Positions 23,754 to 32,993 are shown, counted from the first letter of the stretch. The stretch is 39,708 nucleotides of DNA from an uncultured Coriobacteriaceae bacterium (GCA_900552365.1 URZP01000006.1:1-39708); one strand, 5' to 3'. A program made the numbers and translations. Notes: generated by a model not told the origin, from the sequence alone.

Positions 23754-24872
23754 TTAGTTCGGGCGGACGATGGTGTAATCGCCCTCGGAGAAGTAACCGT
23801 TCATACCGGTTTCGGCAACGCCCTGCTGCTGGTTGACAGCGTGAATGATGCTGGTGACCTTGCCGTTGGCGTCTACGCCGGAAACGATGGCAACGTGACC
23901 GCCGTTGACGACCAAGTCGCCGGGCTGAGCGGTGCTCGCCTGGTTGTAGCCCATGAAGGTGTACGTGTTGCCCAAACGGTTGCCTGTCTGACCGGTGATG
24001 GCATAGCTAACCAAGCCGGAGCAGTCGAAGCCGCCCCAAGAGCCGCCGGTGCCGCCCCAAACGTAAGCGGAGCCGATCATGGCGCGAGCGCGGTCAACGA
24101 TGGAATTGCCGGTTGCAGCCGTGTAAGACGACACGGACGAGTAGGTTTGACCCGTGGTGGAATCGTAGACGGTGCCGTCAGAGTTGATGGTTGCGCCATA
24201 CGCCGCAGCGGCCTGTGCATAAGCGGACTCGGCAGCGTAAGCCGACTGAGCATCGGCGCTCAAGCTGTCGTAAGAGGCCTGCATCTGAAGGATGGTTTCA
24301 TTGGCCTTCTCATACAGCTGAGAGGCTTCGTCAGCCTTGGTTTGAGCGGTAGCGGCCTGCTTGTCGTACTCTTCCTGCTTCTTCGCGGCTTCCTCGCGAA
24401 GGTCCTTGGCCTGCTGGACAAGGTCGGCGTCGTTCTCGTTCATGCGACCAAGAAGATCCCAGCTGGTGGTGAACTCCTCGAAGGAGGTGGCACCCAGGAG
24501 AAGGTCGAGCGAAGAGGACGAACCGGAACGGTACATGGAACGAGCACGGTCGCCCAGGCGATCCTGGATGTCGGCGATCTGATCGTTCAGCTCGTCGATT
24601 TGAGCCTTGGCCTCGTCGCGAAGACGAGCGGCCTGCTCGTAATCGGCAAGAGCCTGGATGTATTCGTTGTAGTAAGAGTTTGCGACATCCTGCATGGAAG
24701 TGAGCTCCTGCAGCGCGGCATCGGCCTGCGCCTGGAGCTCGGCAGCGGAGTCAGCATAAGCCGGAGTGATGTTGGCCGGCATTCCCAAGGTGATCAACGA
24801 CGCAGCAAGGGCTGCGCTGGAAACACCCACGATAAGACGGTTCTTTACGTCAGCGTGCAGAGCTTTTTGCAT
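23754..24872 (-). CDS. Secreted NlpC/P60-type peptidoglycan hydrolase with coiled-coil N-terminal domain
   Basis: A cell-wall D,L-endopeptidase of the RipA/CwlO type. From the ATG at 24872 (GGAGG five bases upstream) it has 372 aa: a signal peptide cut after AYA (about residue 40), a long Ala/Gln/Glu-rich coiled coil (about 45-225) and the NlpC/P60 domain (about 255-372) with catalytic Cys284 (WGGFDCSGLVSY) and His326 (NGGHVAIVSG). The coiled coil probably keeps the enzyme in check or docks it to an FtsEX-like partner, as in related proteins. In-frame ATGs further upstream lack a ribosome site. Followed closely by rnhA. Confidence 0.95.
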   Translation of the reverse strand: MQKALHADVKNRLIVGVSSAALAASLITLGMPANITPAYADSAAELQAQADAALQELTSMQDVANSYYNEYIQALADYEQAARLRDEAKAQIDELNDQIADIQDRLGDRARSMYRSGSSSSLDLLLGATSFEEFTTSWDLLGRMNENDADLVQQAKDLREEAAKKQEEYDKQAATAQTKADEASQLYEKANETILQMQASYDSLSADAQSAYAAESAYAQAAAAYGATINSDGTVYDSTTGQTYSSVSSYTAATGNSIVDRARAMIGSAYVWGGTGGSWGGFDCSGLVSYAITGQTGNRLGNTYTFMGYNQASTAQPGDLVVNGGHVAIVSGVDANGKVTSIIHAVNQQQGVAETGMNGYFSEGDYTIVRPN

Positions 24873-25000
24873 AAGATCCTCCGTTTGCATATTCATCTGC
24901 AGTGACAGCCGTGAGCTTGATAAGCGTGCGTTTAAAGTTCGTTCGGTTAGCATTCCGACTGCCTTCATTGGCGGTATTTCGTCATGAAACGACAGGGATT

Positions 25001-25029
25001 AGCCTAGCACACCAAGATCAGGACACCAA
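25001..25029 (-). promoter_or_regulatory. Putative promoter of the NlpC/P60 gene
   Basis: Minus strand TTGGTG (25024-25029), 17 bp, then TAGGCT (25001-25006) with TGC before it (extended -10). The leader to the ATG would be about 120 nt. I looked for a c-di-AMP (ydaO) riboswitch, often found before such genes, and did not see its conserved core. Confidence 0.45.
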
Positions 25030-25047
25030 AACCGTTACCTAATCAAG

Positions 25048-25129
25048 AAGGCGCATGGCAACTGCACAAACAGCCGACATGCGCCTTGATCTTTCAAAAG
25101 ACCTGTTCAGAGTCTCGTCATGGTCTTTT
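25048..25129 (-). terminator. Tandem terminators after the MetRS-like gene
   Basis: Two stem-loops: AAAAGACC/GGTCTTTT (25096-25129), which has T-runs on both strands, and AAGGCGCATG/CATGCGCCTT (25048-25087) followed by CTTGATTAGG. They end the tal-rho-sppA-MetRS transcript. Confidence 0.75.
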
Positions 25130-25140
25130 TTACGACCGGT

Positions 25141-27177
25141 TTACTTCTTGAACTGGGATGGATGTTTCTTGAAGAAGTCGGTACGAGGCGGAAGCTCGCG
25201 CACCGGATGATCGTCCTCACCCTGTTCAGCCAGCTCGGCAAGCGTCAGAAAATCATGGTCCCAGCTGAAGAACGTTTCGGGCTGGAAGTCCAGATACGAG
25301 CAGATTTCCTCGCAGCCTGCGGGAACGATGGGATGCATGAGCATGGTGGCCGCCCACAGCAGGTACGCGGAATCGGAAAGCACCTGACGGCGCAGCGCCT
25401 CGTCGCCGTTGTTCTCGGCAGCCTTGATGCCGTCGGCCCAATGCTTGTTCGCTGCACGGATGAACTCGTCCATGATCGACATCACGGAATGAAGCTCGGC
25501 TTTTTGCATAAGCTGGTCGTACGAACGCAGCGTGCGATGCACGAGCGCCACAACCTCGGCCGAGGGGTCGTCAAGCGGCACCTTGCCCTCGAAATTGTTC
25601 TTGGCTTCGTACAGAACGCTTCGCGCCAAACGGTTGAAGACGTTGGTCAAAAGCGCGCCTTCCTTCAAAGCAGGGTCGGCAACACGCGGGTCGTCACGCT
25701 CCTCGGGCGATGCCGTGAAGGGCTTCGGCTTGAAGCCGACCGACTTCTGATCAAGGCCGAGCGCCAAGAAGTGCGCGCGAAGCTGTTCTACGGTGTAGAA
25801 ATCAAGCAGCTCGTCAGCAGTTGGCGGCTTGACCGAACCCGAGGACGACGCCTTCTTGTTGCCAAGAAGCACATGATGGTTGGCAACAAGCGTGGTCTGG
25901 CGAAGCGGACGGTCGGTTGCCTCGTGCGAGAAGATCTCACCGGGCTGCAGGGCCTTCCACAAAGCAGGCTGAACCACGCCGTAGAAGTACAGGTTGTCCT
26001 GGCCGATGAACTGGTAAACCGCCGCATCGGGGCTGCACCAGAAATCTTTCCACGTGTCGACCGGCAGGCCAAGCGCATCGTTCGCCGCGATAGTGAACGA
26101 GATGGGCGCCCACAGGCTTTCGGGCCAGCACCATACGGTAAGGCCCTCTACCCCGTCGATGACCGGGGCTTTCACGCCCCACTCGATGTTGCCGGTGATG
26201 CGGAACGGCACCAGCGCCTTGCTGGTGCGGAAACGAAGTCCGCGGTTGCGAAGCACGTCGCGGGCCGTATCGCGCTCGTCGATGGACTTGAACTCAAGCT
26301 CGAAACTCTGTTTGCCCTTCGGGGCCTCGTGCAGCTCATGAGCCGGAAGATCGGCTGCAAGCGCCTCGTAGTCGTCGCGCAGGTCGTTCTTCACGTAGAT
26401 GATAGGCGCACCCAAGAACTCGCTGATGACCTGGGGGACGATGTCGCGAACGTTGTCGTCCTCCTGAAGAGCCGCCACGTACTGGCGCAGGTACTCCGCG
26501 AACGCGGGCAGGTCGAAGTACCAGTTCTCGACCGGACGCATCTCGGGAACCGTGCCGGTAAGGGACGACTCGGGCTTGATAAGCTCCTCGGGGGCGTAGC
26601 TATGACCAAGGTCGCACTCGTCGGCGTAGGCGTGCTCGGACTTGCATCCTTGCACCGGGCAATGGCCGTGAACCTGACGTCCATTCAAGAATGTCTGAGC
26701 CTGCGTGTCGTAGAACTGAAGGGTCGAGCGCTTCTGAAGGAAGCCGTTCTCGTGCAAACGGGTGATGAACTCGTTGGACACGCGCTGATGAACCTCACCC
26801 GCATGACCGATACCCGAGCCCTCGTAGATGGACAAGCTGATGTCGTACGCGTCGAGCGTGGCCTTCTGGGCATCGTGGTTGCGAGCGACGTAATCGTTGA
26901 TGGTGCCTTCGAACTCACCGGATTCGACCAGCTTACGGTAGCCCTCGTTGATGGGCGAGCCGAAGCAGTCGGTTCCGCTGATGAAGCGCACGTTTTCCGA
27001 ACCGATACGGTCGCGCAGGAAGCGCGCGTACGCGTCGGCGGGCACGAAAACGCCGGCGATGTGGCCAAAATGAAGCGGCTTGTTGCCATACGGCATGCCC
27101 GCCGTGACGACCGCACGAGCAGGCCACGTCAAACGCTGATCGCGCAGATAGGTTTCGTCGTTGTTATTGAACTGCAT
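25141..27177 (-). CDS. Class I aminoacyl-tRNA synthetase, methionyl-tRNA-synthetase-like, with degenerate KMSKS
   Basis: A 678-aa protein of MetRS architecture. It has the HIGH-type motif HFGH (36-39) in PYGNKPLHFGHIAG, SGTDCFGSPI, a zinc-knuckle-like C173-x4-C178-x9-C188-x3-H192, TGNIEWGVKAPV and FIGQDNLYFYG as in MetRS. The second ATP-binding motif reads LLGNKKASSSG, so the canonical KMSKS is not kept. No C-terminal OB-fold tRNA-binding domain follows. The start ATG overlaps the sppA end by 14 bp, with AAGGAGCG inside sppA, so it is translationally coupled. It may be the cell's only MetRS, or a paralogue with another role; canonical metG is not in the window. Confidence 0.82.
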   Translation of the reverse strand: MQFNNNDETYLRDQRLTWPARAVVTAGMPYGNKPLHFGHIAGVFVPADAYARFLRDRIGSENVRFISGTDCFGSPINEGYRKLVESGEFEGTINDYVARNHDAQKATLDAYDISLSIYEGSGIGHAGEVHQRVSNEFITRLHENGFLQKRSTLQFYDTQAQTFLNGRQVHGHCPVQGCKSEHAYADECDLGHSYAPEELIKPESSLTGTVPEMRPVENWYFDLPAFAEYLRQYVAALQEDDNVRDIVPQVISEFLGAPIIYVKNDLRDDYEALAADLPAHELHEAPKGKQSFELEFKSIDERDTARDVLRNRGLRFRTSKALVPFRITGNIEWGVKAPVIDGVEGLTVWCWPESLWAPISFTIAANDALGLPVDTWKDFWCSPDAAVYQFIGQDNLYFYGVVQPALWKALQPGEIFSHEATDRPLRQTTLVANHHVLLGNKKASSSGSVKPPTADELLDFYTVEQLRAHFLALGLDQKSVGFKPKPFTASPEERDDPRVADPALKEGALLTNVFNRLARSVLYEAKNNFEGKVPLDDPSAEVVALVHRTLRSYDQLMQKAELHSVMSIMDEFIRAANKHWADGIKAAENNGDEALRRQVLSDSAYLLWAATMLMHPIVPAGCEEICSYLDFQPETFFSWDHDFLTLAELAEQGEDDHPVRELPPRTDFFKKHPSQFKK

Positions 27178-28363
27178 GTTCGGATCGCTCCTTCAAAAGC
27201 AATGCCAAATCGCTGTCTGATTCGTTCTCTCCCAAAAGGCTCGAGAGGCTTGAAAGGTCGTAGAGGCCGGAAAGATGCAGATCGTACGTACTGTAGGATC
27301 GCGCGCCCGCAAGCTTGGCCGCATATGCGCATGCATCCTCAAGCGTTCCGATCTCGTCGGCGATGCCGTTCTTCACAGCCGTCTGGCCGGTGAAGACCAT
27401 GCCCGTTGCCATAGAACGAGCCCACGAGACGGACTTGCCGCGGCCATCGGCCACGATCTCGATGAACACCTCGTTGATCTCATCGACCATGTTCTGATAG
27501 TACGCGCGCTCCTCTTCGGTGAGGGGACGCGTGCCGTAGCTAGAATCCTTGCTTTCGGATGACGTGATGTTGTCCACGCTGATTCCCAGCTTCTCAAGCA
27601 AGCCCGAGAAGTCGGTGCTCTGCATGGCCGTGCCGATCGCGCCGATCTCGGTGGTCCTTGCCACGAAAATGGTGTCAGCCTGGGACGAGATCATGTAGGC
27701 CGCGCTGGCGTTAAGCGACGCACTGGACACCACAACCGGCTTACCCGTATCCTCGCGAAACTCCTTCAGATACGTGGCCATTTCCTCGCCTGCGGTGGCC
27801 GTGCCGCCGCCCGAGTTGACGCGCAGGACGACGGCGATGGTGTTGTCGTCATCGGCTGCCTCATCAAGCAGCTGCTTGAATCCCTCGGGGCTGTTTGAAG
27901 TGCCGTCGTACTGGATGGTTCCGTCTACGTCGATAACCGCAACGCTGTTGCCGTCGTTCGCGATTTCAATGCCCGAGGAGGATGGGCCCACAATCGACTT
28001 CACCATGCTGGTGCACGACGTGATGGACACAAGCAGCACGATAAGCAGGGCGACAACCACTACGATGGCGACGATCCAACCGCGCGACTTCTTCTTTTCG
28101 GGAGCCGGTGCAGAAGCAGGCTGCGGCGGCGTCGCGTACGGCGCGTAGGCGTTCGGCGCCACCTGAGCCTGAGCCTGCGATTGCGCTGCGCCGTTAAAGC
28201 CCGAAGTCTGCGGCTGAGCCTGCAAGGGCGTGTAGCCGCTCGGCGGAACGGGACTGCCCTGCCCCGCCTGCGGCGCAGGGGGAACGGGGCTTGGCTGGGT
28301 TTGCTGCGGCGCAGGCGTCGGCGACGCGGCCTGAGGGTTCAGGTTGTTTTCATCCTCGGTCAT
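27164..28363 (-). CDS. sppA: Signal peptide peptidase SppA-type serine protease with Pro/Gln-rich head
   Basis: A membrane-bound S49 peptidase that degrades cleaved signal peptides. The 399 residues comprise a Pro/Gln/Ala-rich cytoplasmic head (1-93), one membrane segment (about 95-118), and a single S49 domain. The catalytic Ser lies in NASAAYMIS and the Lys in ESKDSSYGTRPLT, the Ser-Lys dyad layout of short SppA forms; LRVNSGGGTATAGEE is the usual oxyanion segment. It starts 22 bp after the rho stop and overlaps the MetRS-like gene, placing all four genes in one operon. Confidence 0.92.
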   Translation of the reverse strand: MTEDENNLNPQAASPTPAPQQTQPSPVPPAPQAGQGSPVPPSGYTPLQAQPQTSGFNGAAQSQAQAQVAPNAYAPYATPPQPASAPAPEKKKSRGWIVAIVVVVALLIVLLVSITSCTSMVKSIVGPSSSGIEIANDGNSVAVIDVDGTIQYDGTSNSPEGFKQLLDEAADDDNTIAVVLRVNSGGGTATAGEEMATYLKEFREDTGKPVVVSSASLNASAAYMISSQADTIFVARTTEIGAIGTAMQSTDFSGLLEKLGISVDNITSSESKDSSYGTRPLTEEERAYYQNMVDEINEVFIEIVADGRGKSVSWARSMATGMVFTGQTAVKNGIADEIGTLEDACAYAAKLAGARSYSTYDLHLSGLYDLSSLSSLLGENESDSDLALLLKERSEHAVQ

Positions 28364-28385
28364 CGTTCATCCTAACCTTCAAAGG

Positions 28386-30755
28386 TTACAGCTCGAGAGA
28401 ATCGACCTTGGTGCCCTGGTGCGCTTTGCGCGCCATGCGCAGAAGGAATTCCTCGTTGTTCTCGGTCTGCTTGATGGACTTGATCAGCGTGTCGGTTGCG
28501 CGCTCGGTGTTGTTCATATTGGCAAGAATGCGGCGAACAGCCCAGATCAACGGCGCGACCTGTGCGTCCATGAGCAGCTCTTCCTTGCGCGTGCCGCTGG
28601 CGACGGCATCGATTGCCGGGAAGATGCGCCTGTCGGCAAGGCTGCGGTCGAGCTTGAGCTCCATATTGCCCGTGCCCTTGAACTCCTCGAAGATGACTTC
28701 GTCCATCTTGGATCCGGTGTCGATAAGAGCCGAAGCCAAAATGGTAAGCGAGCCGCCGTTCTCGATGTTGCGCGCGGCACCCAGGAACTTCTTCGGCGGA
28801 TACAGCGCCGTGGAATCGACGCCACCGGAAAGAACACGGCCACTGGCGGGCTGCGCCAGATTGTAGGCACGAGCCAGACGCGTGATGGAGTCCAGCAGGA
28901 TGACGACGTCCTGGCCGTTCTCGACCAAGCGCTTCGCACGTTCGATGACCATCTCAGCGCACGCGATGTGGTTGTCAGCCGGCATGTCGAACGTAGACGA
29001 CACCACTTCGCCCTTGATGGAGCGCTCCATATCGGTAACTTCCTCGGGTCGCTCGTCGATGAGCAGGCACATCAGGTGCACCTCAGGATTGTTAGCGCTG
29101 ATGGAAGCCGCGATGTCCTTCAAGATGGTGGTCTTGCCCGCCTTCGGAGGCGAGACGATAAGGCCACGCTGACCCTTACCGATGGGGGCAACCAAATCGA
29201 TCACGCGCGAGGTGATGGTGTTCTTGCCATGCTCCATGCGCAGACGCTCCTGCGGGTAAACAGGCGTGAGATCGGCGAAACGCACGCGACGGCCAAGCTC
29301 TTCAACCGGGGTGCCGTTCACGGAGATGATCTTATGGATGGCGCGATACTTCTCGTTCGGTCGGACGGGCCTGGTTTGCGCCACGACAAGATCGCCCTTG
29401 CGCAGGCCGTTGCGCTTGACCAGCGAAAGACCGACATAGCAGTCGTTCTCGCTGGGCAGATAGCCCTGCGTGCGCACGAAACCGTAACCGTCGGCAAGGA
29501 TGTCGAGAATGCCCGACACCTCAAGGAAGCCCTCAGCCTTGACGGCTGCGTTGTACACGGCCTCAACCAACTCGGCCTTCTTCAGCCCGGTGACGTCAAG
29601 CTTGAGCTCGGCGGCCTTCGCGCGAAGATCGGCGACCTTTAGCTCGGCCAGGCCCTCACGGGTGACGCTGGGCTCGACCTCGCGATTGCGATCGCGTTTG
29701 TTGCGGCCGTTGTGGTTGCGCGCATTGTGATCGTTACGGTTGCCGTTGTTCCGGTCGTTGCGGTTGCCGTTGCCGCGATCGCTGTTGCGGTTGCCTTGCC
29801 TCTTGGCGCCGGCCTTGTTCTTGCCATTGCCCGAAGCTGTACCCTGGCCTTCGCTCTGAGAATCGCCCTGAGCAGACGCCTGCAAGGAAGACTGCTGTTC
29901 GTCGGAGGCAGAACGCGAGGTCTTGCGCTCGCCGCGAACCGAACGACCGGGACGAACGTCGGCGGAAGTTTTCTCCTGCTCTGCTTTGCCCTCGGGGGCG
30001 GGATTGACAACAGCCTGCGCGGCATCTTCGGCAGCGAATGCGACTGCTCCGCCTTCGGCCTTCACTGAACGGCGAGGCCTGCGACGCGGGGTCTCGGCAC
30101 TGTCAGTTGCGACGGAACCGTCGGCAGCTTCTTGAGTGCGCGCAACGCGACGACGTTTGGGATACGGAGCGGTGGGATCGACCTCGGTGGTCTGGGGAGC
30201 GGGCTTGGAAGGTGCAGACTCAACCTTCTCAGTGGCTTCGGCATTCTCGGAAGCGTCTTTTTTGGAAGCGGGCTTGCGCTTCGGAGCTGCGGCTTTCGCG
30301 GGAGCCTCGGTCTTCGAGGCAGCCTCGGCCGACTGACGCGCTGCGGCAGCAGGGCCTGCAGCGATCAGGGCTGCAGCCTCGGCCTCGGTCAAAGCATGAA
30401 CGGGCTCTTCCTTCGGCTTGGCTGCCCGAGTGGAACGAGTGCGCGGCTTAGGCGCAGCTTCAGCCTGAGCAGGCTGCTCTTCCTGAGCTGCCTTAGGCTT
30501 GCGGCCGCGACGGGGCTTCGGAGCCTCTTCGTTTTGAGCCTTGGTTTCGGGCGCTGGCTGCGCATCGGATTTCGCTTCTGCGGCTTTAACGGCAGCAGGC
30601 TTAGTTGCTGCCGACTTCGCAGCGGGCTTAGCCGGCGTGGCCGCCTCTGCCTGCACAGCAGGTTCGGCGGCCTCGGCCTTGGGCTTGCGCGCGGTAGTGC
30701 GCCTTGGTTTCTTCTCGACTTCTACTTGCTCGACGTGCTGAGCTTCTTCACTCAT
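28386..30755 (-). CDS. rho: Transcription termination factor Rho with about 350-residue N-terminal extension
   Basis: A hexameric RNA-dependent ATPase that ends transcription. The core (about 360-789) has the SAP-like Rho_N part (LAELKVADLRAKAAELKL), the cold-shock RNA-binding domain (EVSGILDILADGYGFVRTQG), Walker A SPPKAGKTT, Walker B VVILLDSITRLARAYN and Q-/R-loop regions. The first ~350 residues are low-complexity: Ala/Lys/Glu-rich with KPRRGRKPK- and RKPK-type hooks, then Asn/Arg/Gly-rich repeats (NRNDRNNGNRND type), as in other high-GC Gram-positive Rho proteins. Start ATG overlaps the transaldolase stop (ATGA), so they are coupled. Confidence 0.97.
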   Translation of the reverse strand: MSEEAQHVEQVEVEKKPRRTTARKPKAEAAEPAVQAEAATPAKPAAKSAATKPAAVKAAEAKSDAQPAPETKAQNEEAPKPRRGRKPKAAQEEQPAQAEAAPKPRTRSTRAAKPKEEPVHALTEAEAAALIAAGPAAAARQSAEAASKTEAPAKAAAPKRKPASKKDASENAEATEKVESAPSKPAPQTTEVDPTAPYPKRRRVARTQEAADGSVATDSAETPRRRPRRSVKAEGGAVAFAAEDAAQAVVNPAPEGKAEQEKTSADVRPGRSVRGERKTSRSASDEQQSSLQASAQGDSQSEGQGTASGNGKNKAGAKRQGNRNSDRGNGNRNDRNNGNRNDHNARNHNGRNKRDRNREVEPSVTREGLAELKVADLRAKAAELKLDVTGLKKAELVEAVYNAAVKAEGFLEVSGILDILADGYGFVRTQGYLPSENDCYVGLSLVKRNGLRKGDLVVAQTRPVRPNEKYRAIHKIISVNGTPVEELGRRVRFADLTPVYPQERLRMEHGKNTITSRVIDLVAPIGKGQRGLIVSPPKAGKTTILKDIAASISANNPEVHLMCLLIDERPEEVTDMERSIKGEVVSSTFDMPADNHIACAEMVIERAKRLVENGQDVVILLDSITRLARAYNLAQPASGRVLSGGVDSTALYPPKKFLGAARNIENGGSLTILASALIDTGSKMDEVIFEEFKGTGNMELKLDRSLADRRIFPAIDAVASGTRKEELLMDAQVAPLIWAVRRILANMNNTERATDTLIKSIKQTENNEEFLLRMARKAHQGTKVDSLEL

Positions 30756-31438
30756 GCGTTAAGTACTTTCTCCCAGTCCTTCATGAAGGAATCGAGGCCG
30801 CGGTCGGTAAGCGGATGCTGAACCATCTTCTTCAGAACGCCGAAGGGAACGGTGGCGATGTCGGCGCCCATGAGGGCGGTCTGAGTGACGTGGTTGGCGC
30901 TGCGGATGGAAGCAGCGATGATCTCGACCTGCTCGCCGTTAACGGTGTTCGGCGTGAAGTCGTAGTTGTTGATGGCGGTGACGATGTTGGCGACCTGCTC
31001 CAGGCCATCCTCGGAGATGTCGTCGAAACGGCCGATGAAGGGGCTGATGTAACGAGCGCCGGCGCGGGCAGCCAGAAGAGCCTGCGGCACGCTGAAGCAC
31101 AGCGTCATGTTCACGCGGATGCCCTCGTTGGCAAGGGTGCGCGTAGCGGCAAGGCCCTCGACCATGGTGGGGACTTTCACGACGATGTTCGGAGCAAGAG
31201 CGGCCAGTTCACGACCGTCGCGAACGATCTCGTCACGCGTCATGGCAACGGTCTCGGCGGAAACGGGGCAATCGGGGCCGACGATCTCGCAGATCTTCTT
31301 CATGTGAGCATGGAAATCGTCGAGCTTGCCGCCGATGCGGGCATACAGCGACGGGTTGGTGGTAACGCCAGCCAGAGCGCCCCAGCTTGCTGCCTCTTCG
31401 ATTTCGTTCAGATCAGCGGTGTCCAGAAAAAACTTCAC
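30752..31438 (-). CDS. Transaldolase-family protein (short TalC/fructose-6-phosphate aldolase type)
   Basis: A 228-aa TIM-barrel aldolase. MKFFLDTADLNEIEEA, GVTTNPSLYAR, the Schiff-base Lys in NIVVKVPTM and ISPFIGRFDDI are the family's landmarks. Members act either as transaldolase in the pentose phosphate pathway or as fructose-6-phosphate aldolase; the sequence seen here does not decide. The ATG has AGAGGAGG five bases upstream. It is the first gene of the tal-rho-sppA-MetRS operon, overlapping rho by 4 bp. Confidence 0.94.
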   Translation of the reverse strand: MKFFLDTADLNEIEEAASWGALAGVTTNPSLYARIGGKLDDFHAHMKKICEIVGPDCPVSAETVAMTRDEIVRDGRELAALAPNIVVKVPTMVEGLAATRTLANEGIRVNMTLCFSVPQALLAARAGARYISPFIGRFDDISEDGLEQVANIVTAINNYDFTPNTVNGEQVEIIAASIRSANHVTQTALMGADIATVPFGVLKKMVQHPLTDRGLDSFMKDWEKVLNA

Positions 31439-31830
31439 TTTGTCCTCCTCTAGGATTGAAGCTACCGCAACAAGCCATCAATGATGGCGATGTACCTGGT
31501 GGAATGTCCCATGCGGCCGAAATGACCGCAGGTGATACAAGATTTTCAGGTGATTTCCCCGCCAACGCCTCAATGCGATCGAACGCGTATCGAAATAGCG
31601 GACGCGCATGTTGTTGTAAGAGGGATTTAAGATGCCTGAATAGTAAAACAACGCGCCAGCCAGCGCAAGAGCAAGGAAAACGGGCATCGCAAAGTGCGCC
31701 GATATCATCAGATTTCAGTGGAATTCGCAAGAAAGTTCGAGCCACAGAAGGTCCGCATCAAGTCGAATGAAGTTGCGCAACGCCCTGGCGAACGCCGATC
31801 AAGCGACGCACCGAAAACGGAGTCGGACCG
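31439..31830. other. Intergenic region between hisI and the transaldolase gene
   Basis: About 390 bp that must contain the promoter of the tal-rho operon. A minus-strand reading frame at 31478-31708 (76 codons) begins with a plausible membrane segment (MPVFLALALAGALFYYSG) but has no ribosome site and an Arg/His-rich end that looks non-coding. I do not call it a gene. TTGTTT with AT-rich DNA 15-17 bp later (around 31640) is a weak promoter candidate. Confidence 0.4.
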
Positions 31831-31862
31831 AAAAAAGCGCGTCCGCCAAACGGCAAGCGCGC
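31831..31862 (-). terminator. Intrinsic terminator of the his operon
   Basis: An 11-bp stem with wobble pairs and one mismatch, loop GTTT, followed by TTTTTT on the minus strand, 22 bp after the hisI stop. A textbook Rho-independent site ending the operon. Confidence 0.88.
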
Positions 31863-31884
31863 AAACGGTCTTTGTCTCGATTAC

Positions 31885-32226
31885 CTAAACAGTGCGAAAG
31901 AAGCACGAAACCGCGCCCGTATGGCACGCGGGGCCTTTCGGACGAACCAAAGCCAACAGCGTGTCGGCGTCGCAGTCGTAGCGCAACTCGACAAGTTTTT
32001 GCGTGTTTCCGCTGGTGAGACCCTTATTCCAGATTTCCTTGCGGCTGCGGCTCCAGAAAACGGTCTCGCCGATCTCAAGCGTAAGACGAAGGCTTTCGGC
32101 GTTCATCCAAGCCATCATCAGCACCTCACGCGTGTCAACGTCCTGAACGATGCAAGGGATAAGGCCGCGTTCGTCGAACTTCAGCTCGGGGAGTTGCACT
32201 GCAGTTGCCGTCGATTCCTGATCCAT
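31885..32226 (-). CDS. hisI: Phosphoribosyl-AMP cyclohydrolase
   Basis: Opens the purine ring of PR-AMP in step 3 of histidine synthesis. The 113-aa protein has the family motifs MMAWMNAESLRLTLE, SRSRKEIWNKG(L)TSGN and LRYDCDADTLLALV with metal-binding Cys/Asp residues. It is the single-domain form with no HisE part fused. It begins 2 bp after the hisF stop and is the last gene of the operon. Confidence 0.97.
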   Translation of the reverse strand: MDQESTATAVQLPELKFDERGLIPCIVQDVDTREVLMMAWMNAESLRLTLEIGETVFWSRSRKEIWNKGLTSGNTQKLVELRYDCDADTLLALVRPKGPACHTGAVSCFFRTV

Positions 32227-32228
32227 TT

Positions 32229-32993
32229 CTACAACCTAACCGGAACGCCCTGCGAACGCAGGTATTCCTTAACCTGGCGGATAGTGAATTCACCGAAATG
32301 GAAGACGCTAGCCGCAAGAACCGCGTCGGCCTCGCCCTCGATGATGCCCTCGGCGAAGTGCTCGAGCCTGCCGACGCCGCCGCTGGCGATAACCGGGATA
32401 TCGACGGCGCGCGCAACCGCACGGGTGAGCGCGCAATCGAAGCCCTCACGGCTGCCATCGCGATCCATGCTGGTCAGAAGAATCTCGCCCGCTCCGCGAC
32501 GCGCTGCCTCGCGAGCCCACTCGACAACGTCGATGTCCGTGGCCTTGCGACCGCCATGCACGTACACTTCCCATTTATTAGGGTTGTCGGCACGGCGCTT
32601 GGCATCGATGGCGCACACCACGGCCTGCGTGCCGAACGCGGCTGCCGCCTCGGTGATCAGCGCGGGGTTCGCAACCGCAGCCGAATTGACGGAAACCTTG
32701 TCGGCTCCCGCCGCGATCATCTTGCGGATGTCGGCGACGCTTCTGAAACCGCCACCCACGCAATACGGCAAGCGCAATTCGGCAGAAGCGCGGCTGGCAA
32801 GATCAACCGTCGTCGAACGATCGTCGCTGGTAGCGGTGATGTCCAAGAACACCACCTCGTCAGCCTTTTGCTGGTCGTAACGCTGGGCAAGCTCAATGGG
32901 ATCGCCCGCATCGCGCAGGTTCACGAAGTTGACGCCCTTAACCACACGACCGTCCTTCACGTCCATGCAGGTAATGACTCGTTTGGCTAGCAT
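32229..32993 (-). CDS. hisF: Imidazole glycerol phosphate synthase, cyclase subunit
   Basis: HisF uses ammonia from HisH to convert PRFAR to imidazole glycerol phosphate and AICAR. It is a 254-aa TIM barrel with the catalytic Asp in CMDVKDGRVVKGVNF and the second in VVCAIDAKR, plus the phosphate sites VGGGFRSVADI and ASGGVGRLEHF. Overlaps the hisA end by 7 bp. The partner hisH is two genes upstream. Confidence 0.98.
   Translation of the reverse strand: MLAKRVITCMDVKDGRVVKGVNFVNLRDAGDPIELAQRYDQQKADEVVFLDITATSDDRSTTVDLASRASAELRLPYCVGGGFRSVADIRKMIAAGADKVSVNSAAVANPALITEAAAAFGTQAVVCAIDAKRRADNPNKWEVYVHGGRKATDIDVVEWAREAARRGAGEILLTSMDRDGSREGFDCALTRAVARAVDIPVIASGGVGRLEHFAEGIIEGEADAVLAASVFHFGEFTIRQVKEYLRSQGVPVRL

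Noticed and set aside
24873..25047. c-di-AMP riboswitch before the NlpC/P60 gene
   Set aside because: The leader is long enough, but the conserved GGGG-rich and core segments are absent.
25120..27393. Plus-strand open frame of 757 codons opposite the MetRS-like gene
   Set aside because: Antisense shadow of a recognisable synthetase; no ribosome site and no family motifs.
31478..31708. 76-codon membrane protein between hisI and tal
   Set aside because: No ribosome site, and the Arg/His-rich second half looks like chance translation; left as intergenic.
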